This document shows positions 55,466 to 64,000 of a DNA stretch of 64,000 nucleotides, one piece after another. The notes beneath the pieces are model-generated. The model did no database searches. It was given only the letters and a program-made list of their open reading frames with translations, and was not told the DNA's origin. Position 1 is the stretch's first letter. Each line of letters opens with the position of its first letter. Source of the stretch: Polyodon spathula (Eukaryota > Chordata > Actinopteri > Acipenseriformes > Polyodontidae); assembly GCF_017654505.1 (NCBI RefSeq), contig NC_054540.1, forward strand, positions 40,101,468 through 40,165,467, given 5' to 3'. A program made the position numbers and the translations under genes.

Positions 55466-57199
55466 GAACATAAGAACATAAGAAAGTTTACAAACGAGAG
55501 GAGGCCATTCGGCCCATCTTGCTCGTTTGGTTGTTAGTAGCTTATTGATCCCAAAATCTCATCAAGCAGCTTCTTGAAGGATCCCAGGGTGTCAGCTTCA
55601 ACAACATTACTGGGGAGTTGATTCCAGACCCTCACAATTCTCTGTGTAAAAAAGTGTCTCCTATTTTCTGTTCTGAATGCCCCTTTTTCTAAACTCCATT
55701 TGTGACCCCTGGTCCTTGTTTCTTTTTTCAGGCTGAAAAAGTTCCTTGGGTCGACACTGTCAATACCTTTTAGAATTTTGAATGCTTGAATTAGGTCGCC
55801 ACGTAGTCTTCTTTGTTCAAGACTGAACAGATTCAATTTTTTTAGCCTGTCTGCATATGACATGCCTTTTAAGCCCGGAATAATTCTGGTCGCTCTTCTT
55901 TGCACTCTTTCTAGAGCAGCAATATCTTTTTTATAGCGAGGTGACCAGAACTGAACACAATATTCAAGATGAGGTCTTACTAGTGCATTGTACAGTTTTA
56001 ACATTACTTCCCTTGATTTAAATTCAACACTTTTCACAATGTATCCGAGCATCTTGTTAGCCTTTTTTATAGCTTCCCCACATTGCCTAGATGAAGACAT
56101 TTCTGAGTCAACAAAAACTCCTAGGTCTTTTTCATAGATTCCTTCTCCAATTTCAATATCTCCCATATGATATTTATAATGTACATTTTTATTTCCTGCG
56201 TGCAGTACCTTACACTTTTCTCTATTAAATGTCATTTGCCATGTGTCTGCCCAGTTCTGAATCTTGTCTAGATCATTTTGAATGACCTTTGCTGCTGCAA
56301 CAGTGTTTGCCACTCCTCCTACTTTTGTGTCGTCTGCAAATTTAACAAGTTTGCTTACTATACCAGAATCTAAATCATTAATGTAGATTAGGAATAGCAG
56401 AGGACCTAATATTGATCCCTGTGGTACACCGCTGGTTACCACACTCCATTCTGAGGTTTTTCCTCTAATCAGTACTTTCTGTTTTCTACATGTTAACCAC
56501 TCCCTAATCCATGTACATGTGTTTCCTTGAATCCCAACTGCGTTCAGTTTGAGAATTAATCTTTTGTGCGGGACTTTGTCAAAAGCTTTCTGGAAATCTA
56601 AATAAACCATGTCATATGCTTTGCAATTATCCATTATCGATGTTGCATCCTCAAAAAAATCAAGCAAGTTAGTTAGGCACGATCTCCCTTTCCTAAAACC
56701 ATGTTGACTGTCTCCCAGTACCCTGTTACCATATAGGTAATTTTCCATTTTGGATCTTATTATAGTTTCCATAAGTTTGCATATAATAGAAGTCAGGCTT
56801 ACTGGTCTGTAGTTACCTGGTTCAGTTTTGTTTCCCTTTTTGTGGATCGGTATTACGTTTGCAATTTTCCAGTCTGTCGGTACCACCCCTGTGTCAAGAG
56901 ACTGCTGCATGATCTTGGTTAGCGGTTTGTAAATAACTTCTTTCATTTCTTTGAGTACTACTGGGAGGATCTCATCCGGCCCAGGGGATTTGTTTATTTT
57001 AAGAGCTCCTAGTCCCTTTAACACTTCTGCCTCAGTTATGCTAAAGTTATTTAAAACTGGATAGGAACTGGATGACATGTGGGGCATGTTGTCAGTATCT
57101 TCCTTTGTAAAAACTTGTGAAAAGTAATCATTTAACATATTTGCTATTTTTTTTTTCTTCCTCTACGATTTTGCCATTTGTATCTCTTAAACATTTAAT
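55466..57199 (-). mobile_element. CR1/L3-type LINE, copy 4, 5' truncated
   Basis: Starts at the GAACATAAG tail at 55466. Similarity to the other copies ends at 57199, in the endonuclease-RT linker. 5' truncation is the usual outcome of LINE insertion. Nearly identical to copies 1 and 3. Confidence 0.93.
55534..57138 (-). CDS. CR1-type reverse transcriptase (C-terminal part of ORF2)
   Basis: An open frame of 534 codons, almost residue for residue the same as 112-1740, with RT blocks SPGPDEILP, NYRPVSLTS, QHGFRKGRSCLTNL, YLDFQKAFDKVPH, SGVPQGSILGPLLF and catalytic FADD. It differs from copy 1 at only a few positions (for example SVLG to SILG, ELNLF to KLNLF, RDFF to RNFF). The first Met is not a natural start. 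The poly-A run just upstream has ten A as in copy 1, so the frame would be shifted from the endonuclease, which is missing here anyway. It is a dead-on-arrival insertion with an intact RT part. Confidence 0.9.
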   Translation of the reverse strand: MLNDYFSQVFTKEDTDNMPHMSSSSYPVLNNFSITEAEVLKGLGALKINKSPGPDEILPVVLKEMKEVIYKPLTKIMQQSLDTGVVPTDWKIANVIPIHKKGNKTEPGNYRPVSLTSIICKLMETIIRSKMENYLYGNRVLGDSQHGFRKGRSCLTNLLDFFEDATSIMDNCKAYDMVYLDFQKAFDKVPHKRLILKLNAVGIQGNTCTWIREWLTCRKQKVLIRGKTSEWSVVTSGVPQGSILGPLLFLIYINDLDSGIVSKLVKFADDTKVGGVANTVAAAKVIQNDLDKIQNWADTWQMTFNREKCKVLHAGNKNVHYKYHMGDIEIGEGIYEKDLGVFVDSEMSSSRQCGEAIKKANKMLGYIVKSVEFKSREVMLKLYNALVRPHLEYCVQFWSPRYKKDIAALERVQRRATRIIPGLKGMSYADRLKKLNLFSLEQRRLRGDLIQAFKILKGIDSVDPRNFFSLKKETRTRGHKWSLEKGAFRTENRRHFFTQRIVRVWNQLPSNVVEADTLGSFKKLLDEILGSISY

Positions 57200-58310
57200 A
57201 TGCTTGTGCATAAGCGAAAAGCAGACCACCAGTAGCCATCCCCCACTGGGGTCCAGGTAAGTCCTTTGTTGAAAATGGCTGAGGATTCAGATCTCTCCTA
57301 CCAGGCCAAACTATATTTAGCAACAAACTGAAAACCCCTCTTCATTCTTAAAAGCTGTTTTCATTTCCATTGAGAGAAAGAACCAGAAGAAAAGAGTTTT
57401 AAAATTCGGAGAGGAAAGGTAGCCAAGTCATTCACTGGCTTTGAGTTGATGCGTTCTTATGAACAGCCTTAACTAACTCAGCAGTTACTTCATCATTGAG
57501 GTACAGCCACTGAAAAACAATTGTTAGGGTTATACCAAATTAGATTTAAGTGTCACTGATTATGTGAAATTGGGGGAAATTACAGTTTCACTGTATTTCT
57601 GCTCCATACAGTGCACCACAGGGATAACAAGCCTAATTTTCACATTGAAGTGAAATCTAAGAGAGCAGTGATACAGCTCTTAGTGACTGGAAGTGCCTGG
57701 ATCATGCTGTAAATGTGCTCCAAATCTGTGTTTTGATCACCCCTTGGTTTTGTATATTATACATAATAGCTGATTTGTTTCTGTGCAGTTCACCCCGCAA
57801 CACTATTTATTTAGCAACCATTAAAGTGAGAAGTAATGGAAAATGAGAAGAGAAGCCTGTCAGCTTCAATCTGGGTCAGTGCAGTGGGGACAATGCAGCA
57901 CTTATTTTGGAAGCATTGGATGGCTGCTTACCTAAATGGGATCTGAAGGGTCTGCTTCCAGATTTAACCCCTTACAGATGTAGTACTTATTGGTTTTGAG
58001 GGCTACATAACAGGCCTGTTCTCCTTATTGGGCAGGGAGAGATCCTGCTGGGTCAAAAAGGTTACAGATCTTATTAAACATGGGTCTCAAGAGCCATTTA
58101 CAACGGACGCGGTGCACATGCTGCCTCCTTGTGCATCACTCTGCAGTCACCGCAGACCACTGTTCACACAGAGCGGCAGGGGAAAGTCAATGGGCGGTCT
58201 GCTGTTACGTGACGGCTACATATACAAGCAACAAACAGTAAATGCCAGAGAGAAGGGAAAACTCTGTATTTTATACAGAAGCAGCAAAGCTTAGTTTTAA
58301 AAAAAAGTAA

Positions 58311-58311
<1 letters not shown>

Positions 58312-58378
<67 letters not shown>
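58312..58378. repeat. (AT)n microsatellite
   Basis: About 33 repeats. Confidence 0.97.
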
Positions 58379-58382
<4 letters not shown>

Positions 58383-59091
58383 CTAATTTTAACCCCCCAT
58401 ACACACCATCATAATCCCCACAAAATTACCCAAAATATCTGGCAATTGTGTTGTTTAAAATAAAATAAAAACATTTTGCTTTATAAATTGAGATATTTTC
58501 TTTCTTTCTTTGTGAGTTTTGTCTGGTTTGCTGGCTATAGGAAAAGACAGTGTAAGTTAAAGGCATCATTATGCATTGATATTATTGAGCATTATACACA
58601 TGATTTAAAAATGCAACTACTGCCACCCCATCATATCAAACTTTTTTGGGGGGTGGGGGACTAAATGCAGCAACAATCAATGGTACTGTGCATCTAACAA
58701 CACAATACCTGGAAGAATGAACCACAAACAAAAAAAGATAATTGCGATCGCCATACTCTACAGGAGAAAGAAAAAAAATGTAAATGTAAGAAATTAGAAG
58801 TTCATGAATAAAGAGTATCTTAAAATAATACTTTCTATAATTGATTTATATAAATCAGTAAATCCATGCCCATCTAAACCCATTATATCTGTGCATATAA
58901 AAGATATCTGTAAATGAATTGGACATATATTGAAATATTTAACTAATATTTAAATTTCGCTTTTGCTTCACACATCAATTAAACAATCAATTAACAATCA
59001 AACACTCAAAACCATATGGATGTGCAAACGGTCACCTTCTTGGTTCCAAACTGCCCCTACACCCAGATGGCCGCCAGCCACCAAACTCTCT

Positions 59092-59111
59092 CACACACAC
59101 ACACACACACT

Positions 59112-59165
<54 letters not shown>
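59092..59165. repeat. (CA)n microsatellite
   Basis: Interrupted once by TCTC near 59110. Confidence 0.97.
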
Positions 59166-59168
<3 letters not shown>

Positions 59169-59547
59169 TCACTCAGTCGTGAACAACCATGTGTAGAGCC
59201 TCTGCTCTACAATGCTTGCTGTAACAAGTGGAAAAGTAGTTTGAGTATTGGATAACTGGCATCTATCTATTAGTTACAGTTTTACAATTTACAATTATTT
59301 ACAGAAGTTAAACGGTGATTTTTTAATTTTATTGTTATAAACATTTTGAATGTCAAAATGCTAGGTGATTGTCAGAGATACAGATATATAAATTCTAAAC
59401 ACCATAGCATTTTACTAACCATTTCATACAAAATGTCCCGTTTTTCATTGGTTTTGCTGAGCTATTAAAATAATTTTGTTTACACTTTTCACGCTTGCTT
59501 TTGCATAGCGTTTCTATCCGTATTGGCCTTCTGCTGCCCGTCTTTTT

Positions 59548-60910
59548 TACACTGAACAAAAATTTAAACAAAACATGCAATAATTTCAAAGGTTTTACTG
59601 AGTTACAGTTCATATAAGGAAATCAGTCAATTGAAATAAATTCATTAGGCCCTAATCTGTAGATTTCACATGACTGGCAATATAGATATGCATCTGTTGG
59701 TCACAGATACCTTAAAAAAAAGGTAGGGGCATGGATGAGAAAACTAGTCAGTATCTGGTGTGACCACCATTTGCCTCACGCAGCGCGACACATCTCCTTC
59801 ACATAGAGTTGATCAGGCTGTTGACTGTGGCATGTGGAATGTTGTCCTCTTCAATGGCTGTGTGAAGTTGCTGGATATTGGCGGGAACTGCAACACGCTG
59901 TCGTACACGTCGATCCAGAGCATCCCAAACATGCTCAGTGGGTGAGATGTCTGGGGAGTATGCAGGCCATTGAAGAACTGGGACATTTTCAGCTTCCAGG
60001 AATTGAGTACACACCCTTGCGACATGGGGCCGTGCATTATCATGCTGAAACATGAGGTGATGGCGGAGGATGAATGGCACAAATGGGCCTCGGGATCTCG
60101 GCACAGAATCTATGTGCATTCAAATTGCCATAAATAAAATGCAATTGTGTTCGTTGTCTGTATGCCTGCCCATACCATAACCTCACCGCCACCATGGGTC
60201 ACTCTGTTCACAACGTTGACATCAGCAAACCGCTCGCCCACACGACACCATACACGCTGTCTGCCATCTGCCCGGTACAGTTGAATCTGGGATTCATCCG
60301 TGAAGAGCACACTTCTCCAGCATGCCAGTGGCCATCGAAGGTGAGAATTTGCCCACTGAAGTCTGTTATGATGCTGAACTGCTGTCAGGTCAAGACCCTG
60401 GTGAGGACGATGAGTACACAGGTAAGCTTCCCTGAGATGGTTTCTGACAGTTTGTGCAGAAATTATTCGGTTGTGCAAACCCAGAGTTTCATCAGCTGTC
60501 CAGGTGGCTTGTCTCAGACAATCCTACAAGTGAAGAAGGGGATGTGGAGGTCCTGGGCTGGCATGGTTACACGTGGTCTGCGGTTGTGAGGCCGGTTGGA
60601 CGTACTGCCAAATTCTTTAAAACTACGTTGGAGGCGGCTTATGGTAGAGTAATGAACATTCAATTCTCTGGCAAAAGCTCTGGTGGACATTCCTGCAATC
60701 ATCATGCCAATTTCACGCTCCCTCAAAACTTGAGACATCTGTGGCATTGTGTTGTGTGACAAAACTGCACATTTTAGAGTGGCCTTTTATTGTCCCCAGC
60801 ACAAGGTGCACCTGTGGAATGATCATGCTGTTTAATCAGCTTTATTGATATGCCACTCCTGTCAGGTGGATGGATTATCTTGGCAAAGGAGAAATGTTCA
60901 GTAACAGAAA
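59548..60910 (-). mobile_element. Tc1-like DNA transposon, copy 3, one end missing
   Basis: The left end at TA (59548) carries CACTGAACAAAAATTTAAAC, the terminus of a Tc1 family very widespread in fish. The interior matches that family throughout. The right terminus is lost: the sequence changes at about 60910 into the GGTGCT-rich 5' region of the DIRS element B. Confidence 0.88.
59780..60762 (-). pseudogene. Tc1 transposase, broken
   Basis: The N-terminal piece (60762-60514) holds the helix-turn-helix, including GMSTRAFARELNVHYSTISR. The middle (60478-60110) has FTDESQIQLYRADGRQRVW with the first catalytic Asp and GGGEVMVWAGI. The last piece (60119-59799) has FQHDNARPH with the second Asp, and YSPDISPTEHVWDALDRRVR with the Glu; the Asp-Glu spacing fits DD34E. 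Stops and frameshifts separate the pieces, so it is inactive, but all catalytic residues are still recognisable. Confidence 0.88.
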
Positions 60911-61130
60911 AATTGGGTGCTAGTGCTCGGCGCTCTGGTGTTTGGTGGTTTGCTTCGGCGCTCGGTGCTTGGTGCTTCGGTGCCTTGGTGCTTGCGTTCC
61001 GAAACTCAGGTACTCACACTTGGCGCTTCGATGCTCGGTGCACGTACTCGGTGCTCGGCACAAAACATTTACAGACAAAACATACTGCCAAATGTGCATT
61101 AAAATTCAACCGCACACTCTCCGCCACAGG

Positions 61131-62481
61131 ATGAACAAGGCAGTTGGGGGTCATTCTCCCTCTTCTCAGGCTTCTCACTCCGAGTCTATCCCACTTTCGG
61201 GGTCAACAATGCCTCCACTCAGACTGCAGCTGTCATGGAGCTCGTCGTCCCAGCTAGACGCTGGCCAAAGATCTCCAGACACCAGGCGTGCTCGGGAACA
61301 TTTTTCCAGCCCATCTAGCCACAGGGTTACTCTCCCTCTAGCAGGGAACGCCCCCGCCATCATTCACCCAGTAGGGAAGCGGATCGCCCCAGATCCCGTT
61401 CCGGGTCACCTCATCGAAGGGATCGATCTTGATCTCCTCGTAGGGACGGCGCCATAGAGACAGGTCAGATGTGTCGGAACTCACGTCCAAGATGTCCAAA
61501 TTCATGGACGTTATGATGGGCCAGCAATCTCTGCTCACGTCCTTGGTGCCAAATATCGCACCTTGACCCAGGGATTAACCAGTTGCGGCTCTTGTCACTC
61601 AGCCAGCGTTTCCTCCACAGACTCTGTCGGCTCCACCTGTACAACAGCAAGACCCACCCTTAGGGTCTTGGGATCTTGATGCGATCTTTAGGGACGCATC
61701 AGACTTGGATTCCAGGATTTTGTCAAAGAAGTGCAGTCCACCTGGGGGGTTCCGACCTCTTCTCCTGCTACATCGTGAAAAGCTTCCGCTTTTTCGGCAA
61801 CGCAAAGGCAGACCCAGTTGGTTGGTGTCTTTTCCACCAGTAGACGTTGATTTCACTGCTCTAGTGAAGACCCAGACACTATTGGGGTTGACAAAGGATC
61901 TTGCATGCCCTAACAGGCAATGCAAGACTACGGAAGTGCACCTCAAGAAGGGATATTTGGCGGCAACAGAGACAGTCAGATTATTTAATGTTGCTAGCCT
62001 GTTAACTGTGTATCAGGCAGTGATTATTAAGGAGCTCCCAGAATGACCCTTGGCGTTCCTTAGAACCGAGTTGGGGTAAGTTGCCCAATTATTGGTGAAA
62101 CTAGCCCAGTTGAATGCTGTGGCACAGGGATGGAGCATAGCTTCGTTGGTGGTGGCTAGAAGGCAGCTCTGGCTCTTGCAAGCGAGAGTTCAAGAGCCTG
62201 ACAAGGTTTCCCTGTTAGATGCCCCTATTACACCGGGGCATACGTTTGGCCCAGCGGTGGAAGACATGCTCCAACAATCTGTTAAGGCCCGGGAGGCTTC
62301 AAAGCAGATGGCGCAAATTTGGCCACATCGGGGTTTTCGGCCAAAATACCCACAACAACAGCAGCAGTGGTGTAGGACACCACCCCACCAGCCAGCTCGC
62401 CCAAGAGATAGAAAGCACTTATCTGACAATTCTGCAACGTGCAGTCAGCTTGTTTTCACTAGACCACAGCGGGGAGGTTAG
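61131..62481 (+). pseudogene. DIRS gag-like ORF, broken
   Basis: A natural-looking ATG at 61131 opens a Ser/Pro-rich N-terminus of 108 codons (to 61457). After stops and frame changes, 61705-62046 holds VSFPPVDVDFTALVKTQTLL and a small Cys motif, CPNRQCKTTEVHLKKGYLAA, a pattern I know from DIRS gag. 62092-62481 contains APITPGHTFGPAVEDMLQQS and a Gln-rich basic tail. Presumed structural protein; at least three breaks. Confidence 0.7.
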
Positions 62482-62739
62482 CATTCTAGAGGAGGCGATA
62501 GACCTCTCAGGAATGGCCACAGGCCAAAAAGCCCCGAGACATCCAGGCAGCCTCCAACCCACCCCTACAGCCCTCCACAGCTCCAGTTCTGACAACTATG
62601 CACCGAGGACATCTGGGAGCACAAAACTGTAGCCATCGGTTACAGCCTTCAGTTACGGTTAAACACCAACCCCCCGCCCCCTTTTGGGGAGTGGTGGTGA
62701 CCGCAGTGAAGGACCAACCAGTCTTCAGCCCTGAGTATG

Positions 62740-63475
62740 GAAATACAAGTTTGCTATCCAGCCAGTAGACCCTGCTTTGATCGAGCAAGGGTTCTACTCA
62801 AAGCACTTCCTGGTGCCCAAGAAGGATTTGGGATCTGAGGCTACTGAACAAATACCTTCGGGTGTTACCATTCAGGATGCTCATGCAGCGACACATCATC
62901 CAGTCTGTCAGGTACAGCAATTGATTTACCACCCTGGACTTGAGGGATGCATACTTTCATGTCCCCATATGTCCTGGTCACAGGAAGTACCTGCCTTTTG
63001 CCTTTCAGGGAAAGGCATACGAGTTCCGTGTCCTTCCATTCAGCCTGTGAGTCACTCCTCGAACTTTTTCAAAGTATATGGACGCCATTCTGGTCCCTTT
63101 GCAGGTGCAGAGTGTCCGACTGCTAAACTATCTGGACGACTGGCTCATCTGTGCGCAGTCAAGGGAGCAGTTGGTAGAGCACACAGTGTGGGTCACAGAC
63201 CAAATCCATCGACTGGGTCTGAAGGTGAATTCAGACAAGAGTCTTCTCATGCCCAGCCAACAGACCAAGTTTCTGGGTCTGCATCTGGACTCATTCTCCA
63301 TGGAAGTGACCTTATCAACACAAAGAGTTGCCTCAATAGAGCAGTGTCTCTCTCTTTTCAGACTAGGGTTGATGGCTGCCGCCTCTCAAGCCCTCCCATT
63401 GGTCTTACTACACCAGAGACCTCTTCAGGCCTGGTTCAATGCCTTCCGGCTGCATCTGCAGTGAGACAGACGTGC
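62740..63475 (+). pseudogene. DIRS reverse transcriptase, broken
   Basis: Pieces in different frames: IEQGFYSKHFLVPKKD near 62778, LRDAYFHVPICPGHRKYLPF near 62941-63000, YEFRVLPF, then LLNYLDDWLICAQSREQLVE with the catalytic YLDD near 63128-63140, and the thumb (MPSQQTKFLGLHLDSFSM). Unlike element A the YLDD is intact. Frameshifts lie near 62840 and 63050. Confidence 0.78.
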
Positions 63476-63477
63476 TG

Positions 63478-64000
63478 GAGAGCCCTGTGTTGGTGGGTCA
63501 CCACTGACGCCTCCAACAAAGGTTGGGAAGTGGTCTGGAATGGGAAAAGGACCCGCAAGCACGTATTAGTGCTGTCGGACAACACCACGGTTGTGGCGTA
63601 TATCAACTGCCAGGGCGGGTTGCGGTCCCAAGGGCTTCACCAGATGGTAGCACGGTTATTGCCGTGGGCACAACCTAGACTAACCTCTCTCCTGGCAGTC
63701 TATTTGCCAGGCTGAGCCAATCATGTAGCGGATCACCTCTCCAGAATGGCACCTTCACCCTCAAGTGGTAGCGCGCATTTGGGAATGGTTCAGCAGAGCG
63801 CAGGTGAATTTCTTTGCGTCGCGAGCATCCACTCACTGCCCGCTGTGGTTCTCGGTAATGGACCTCGACAGCCCCCTAGGAGTCGACGCACTGACCCATG
63901 AGTGGCCAGGGGGGCTCCTGTATGCCTTTCCCCCGATACCAATGCTCCCCGCCTTCTTGGAGAAGGTCAGGGTAGAGCGAGCGACAATGATTCTGGTCGC
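63478..64000 (+). pseudogene. DIRS RNase H region (partial, continues beyond window)
   Basis: WVTTDASNKGWEVVWNG gives the first Asp strand. KHVLVLSDNTTVVAYINCQG gives the later Asp block. After a TGA near 63714 come ANHVADHLSRM, QVNFFASRASTHCPLWFSVM and, in other frames, the ERATMILV motif at the edge. Confidence 0.75.

Larger units (their letters stand above)
57200..59547. other. Gene-free stretch with microsatellites
   Basis: No domain seen. Contains the (AT)n and (CA)n arrays listed separately. The open frames 58028-58294 and 58476-58664 have no recognised features. Confidence 0.5.
60920..64000 (+). mobile_element. DIRS-type retroelement B (runs off right edge)
   Basis: A GGTGCT-rich 5' region (60920-61060) is followed by gag-like, RT and RNase H regions, all degenerate. 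Related to element A but a different subfamily; its GGTGC-rich leader links it to the fragments at 4851-6690 and 27432-28600. Any recombinase gene would lie beyond the window. Confidence 0.75.

Noticed and set aside
58963..59255. His/Thr-rich frames near 59.1 kb.
   Set aside because: Translation of the (CA)n microsatellite.
1..64000. Functional host protein genes, tRNA or rRNA genes.
   Set aside because: I saw no multi-exon host gene, clover-leaf candidate or rRNA block. An automated scan could still find small or diverged ones.

Overview
The window looks like vertebrate, probably ray-finned fish, intergenic DNA built almost entirely from mobile elements. The evidence is several near-identical CR1/L3-type LINEs, Tc1-like transposons of types widespread in fish, DIRS-type retroelements, tRNA-Leu-primed LTR elements, piggyBac-like and other DNA transposons, and AT-rich microsatellites. 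The mix suggests a non-teleost ray-finned fish such as a sturgeon or paddlefish, but that is an inference. I found no convincing single-copy host gene, no tRNA or rRNA, and nothing prokaryotic.

Layout. 1-1811: CR1 LINE with an intact RT frame. 1812-3363: duplicated LTR end fragment, then a Tc1 element with a broken transposase. 4851-6690: 5' part of a DIRS-like element, split by a solo LTR with target duplications. 6690-9080: truncated Tc1 inserted in an old CR1. 9080-14226: mostly unique AT-rich DNA with old LINE scraps. 14227-14968: solo LTR. 15160-18290: Tc1-like inverted termini enclosing an old minus-strand LTR element with Gag-like zinc knuckles. 18602-19414: deleted CR1. 21303-22794: LTR fragment and another solo LTR. 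24198-26651: inverted-repeat element carrying a two-exon gene for a large uncharacterised transposase-like protein. 27432-28600: second DIRS-like 5' fragment. 28770-30900: LINE fragments and a relic of the same Gag-like LTR family. 31927-36509: nearly complete CR1 with repeated 5' UTR, ORF1 esterase, endonuclease and RT. 36730-43225: degenerate DIRS element. 47184-48132: solo LTR nested inside another LTR. 49266-52345: complete young LTR element with target duplications and a zinc-knuckle/repeat protein but no pol. 53860-54799: minisatellite and a piggyBac-like MITE. 55466-57199: CR1 with intact RT. 59548-60910: Tc1. 60920-64000: second DIRS element, running off the right edge.

The parts do not form one pathway. 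The two least familiar items are a pol-less LTR family defined by two CCHC knuckles, conserved Trp-rich motifs and a long proline/glutamate repeat tract (complete at 49.3-52.3 kb, relics at 15.3-18.1 and 30.1-30.9 kb), and the intron-containing inverted-repeat element at 24.2-26.7 kb. The near-complete CR1 also has an unusual arrangement: ORF1 and ORF2 lie in one frame separated by a single TAG, and ORF2 has no usable ATG.
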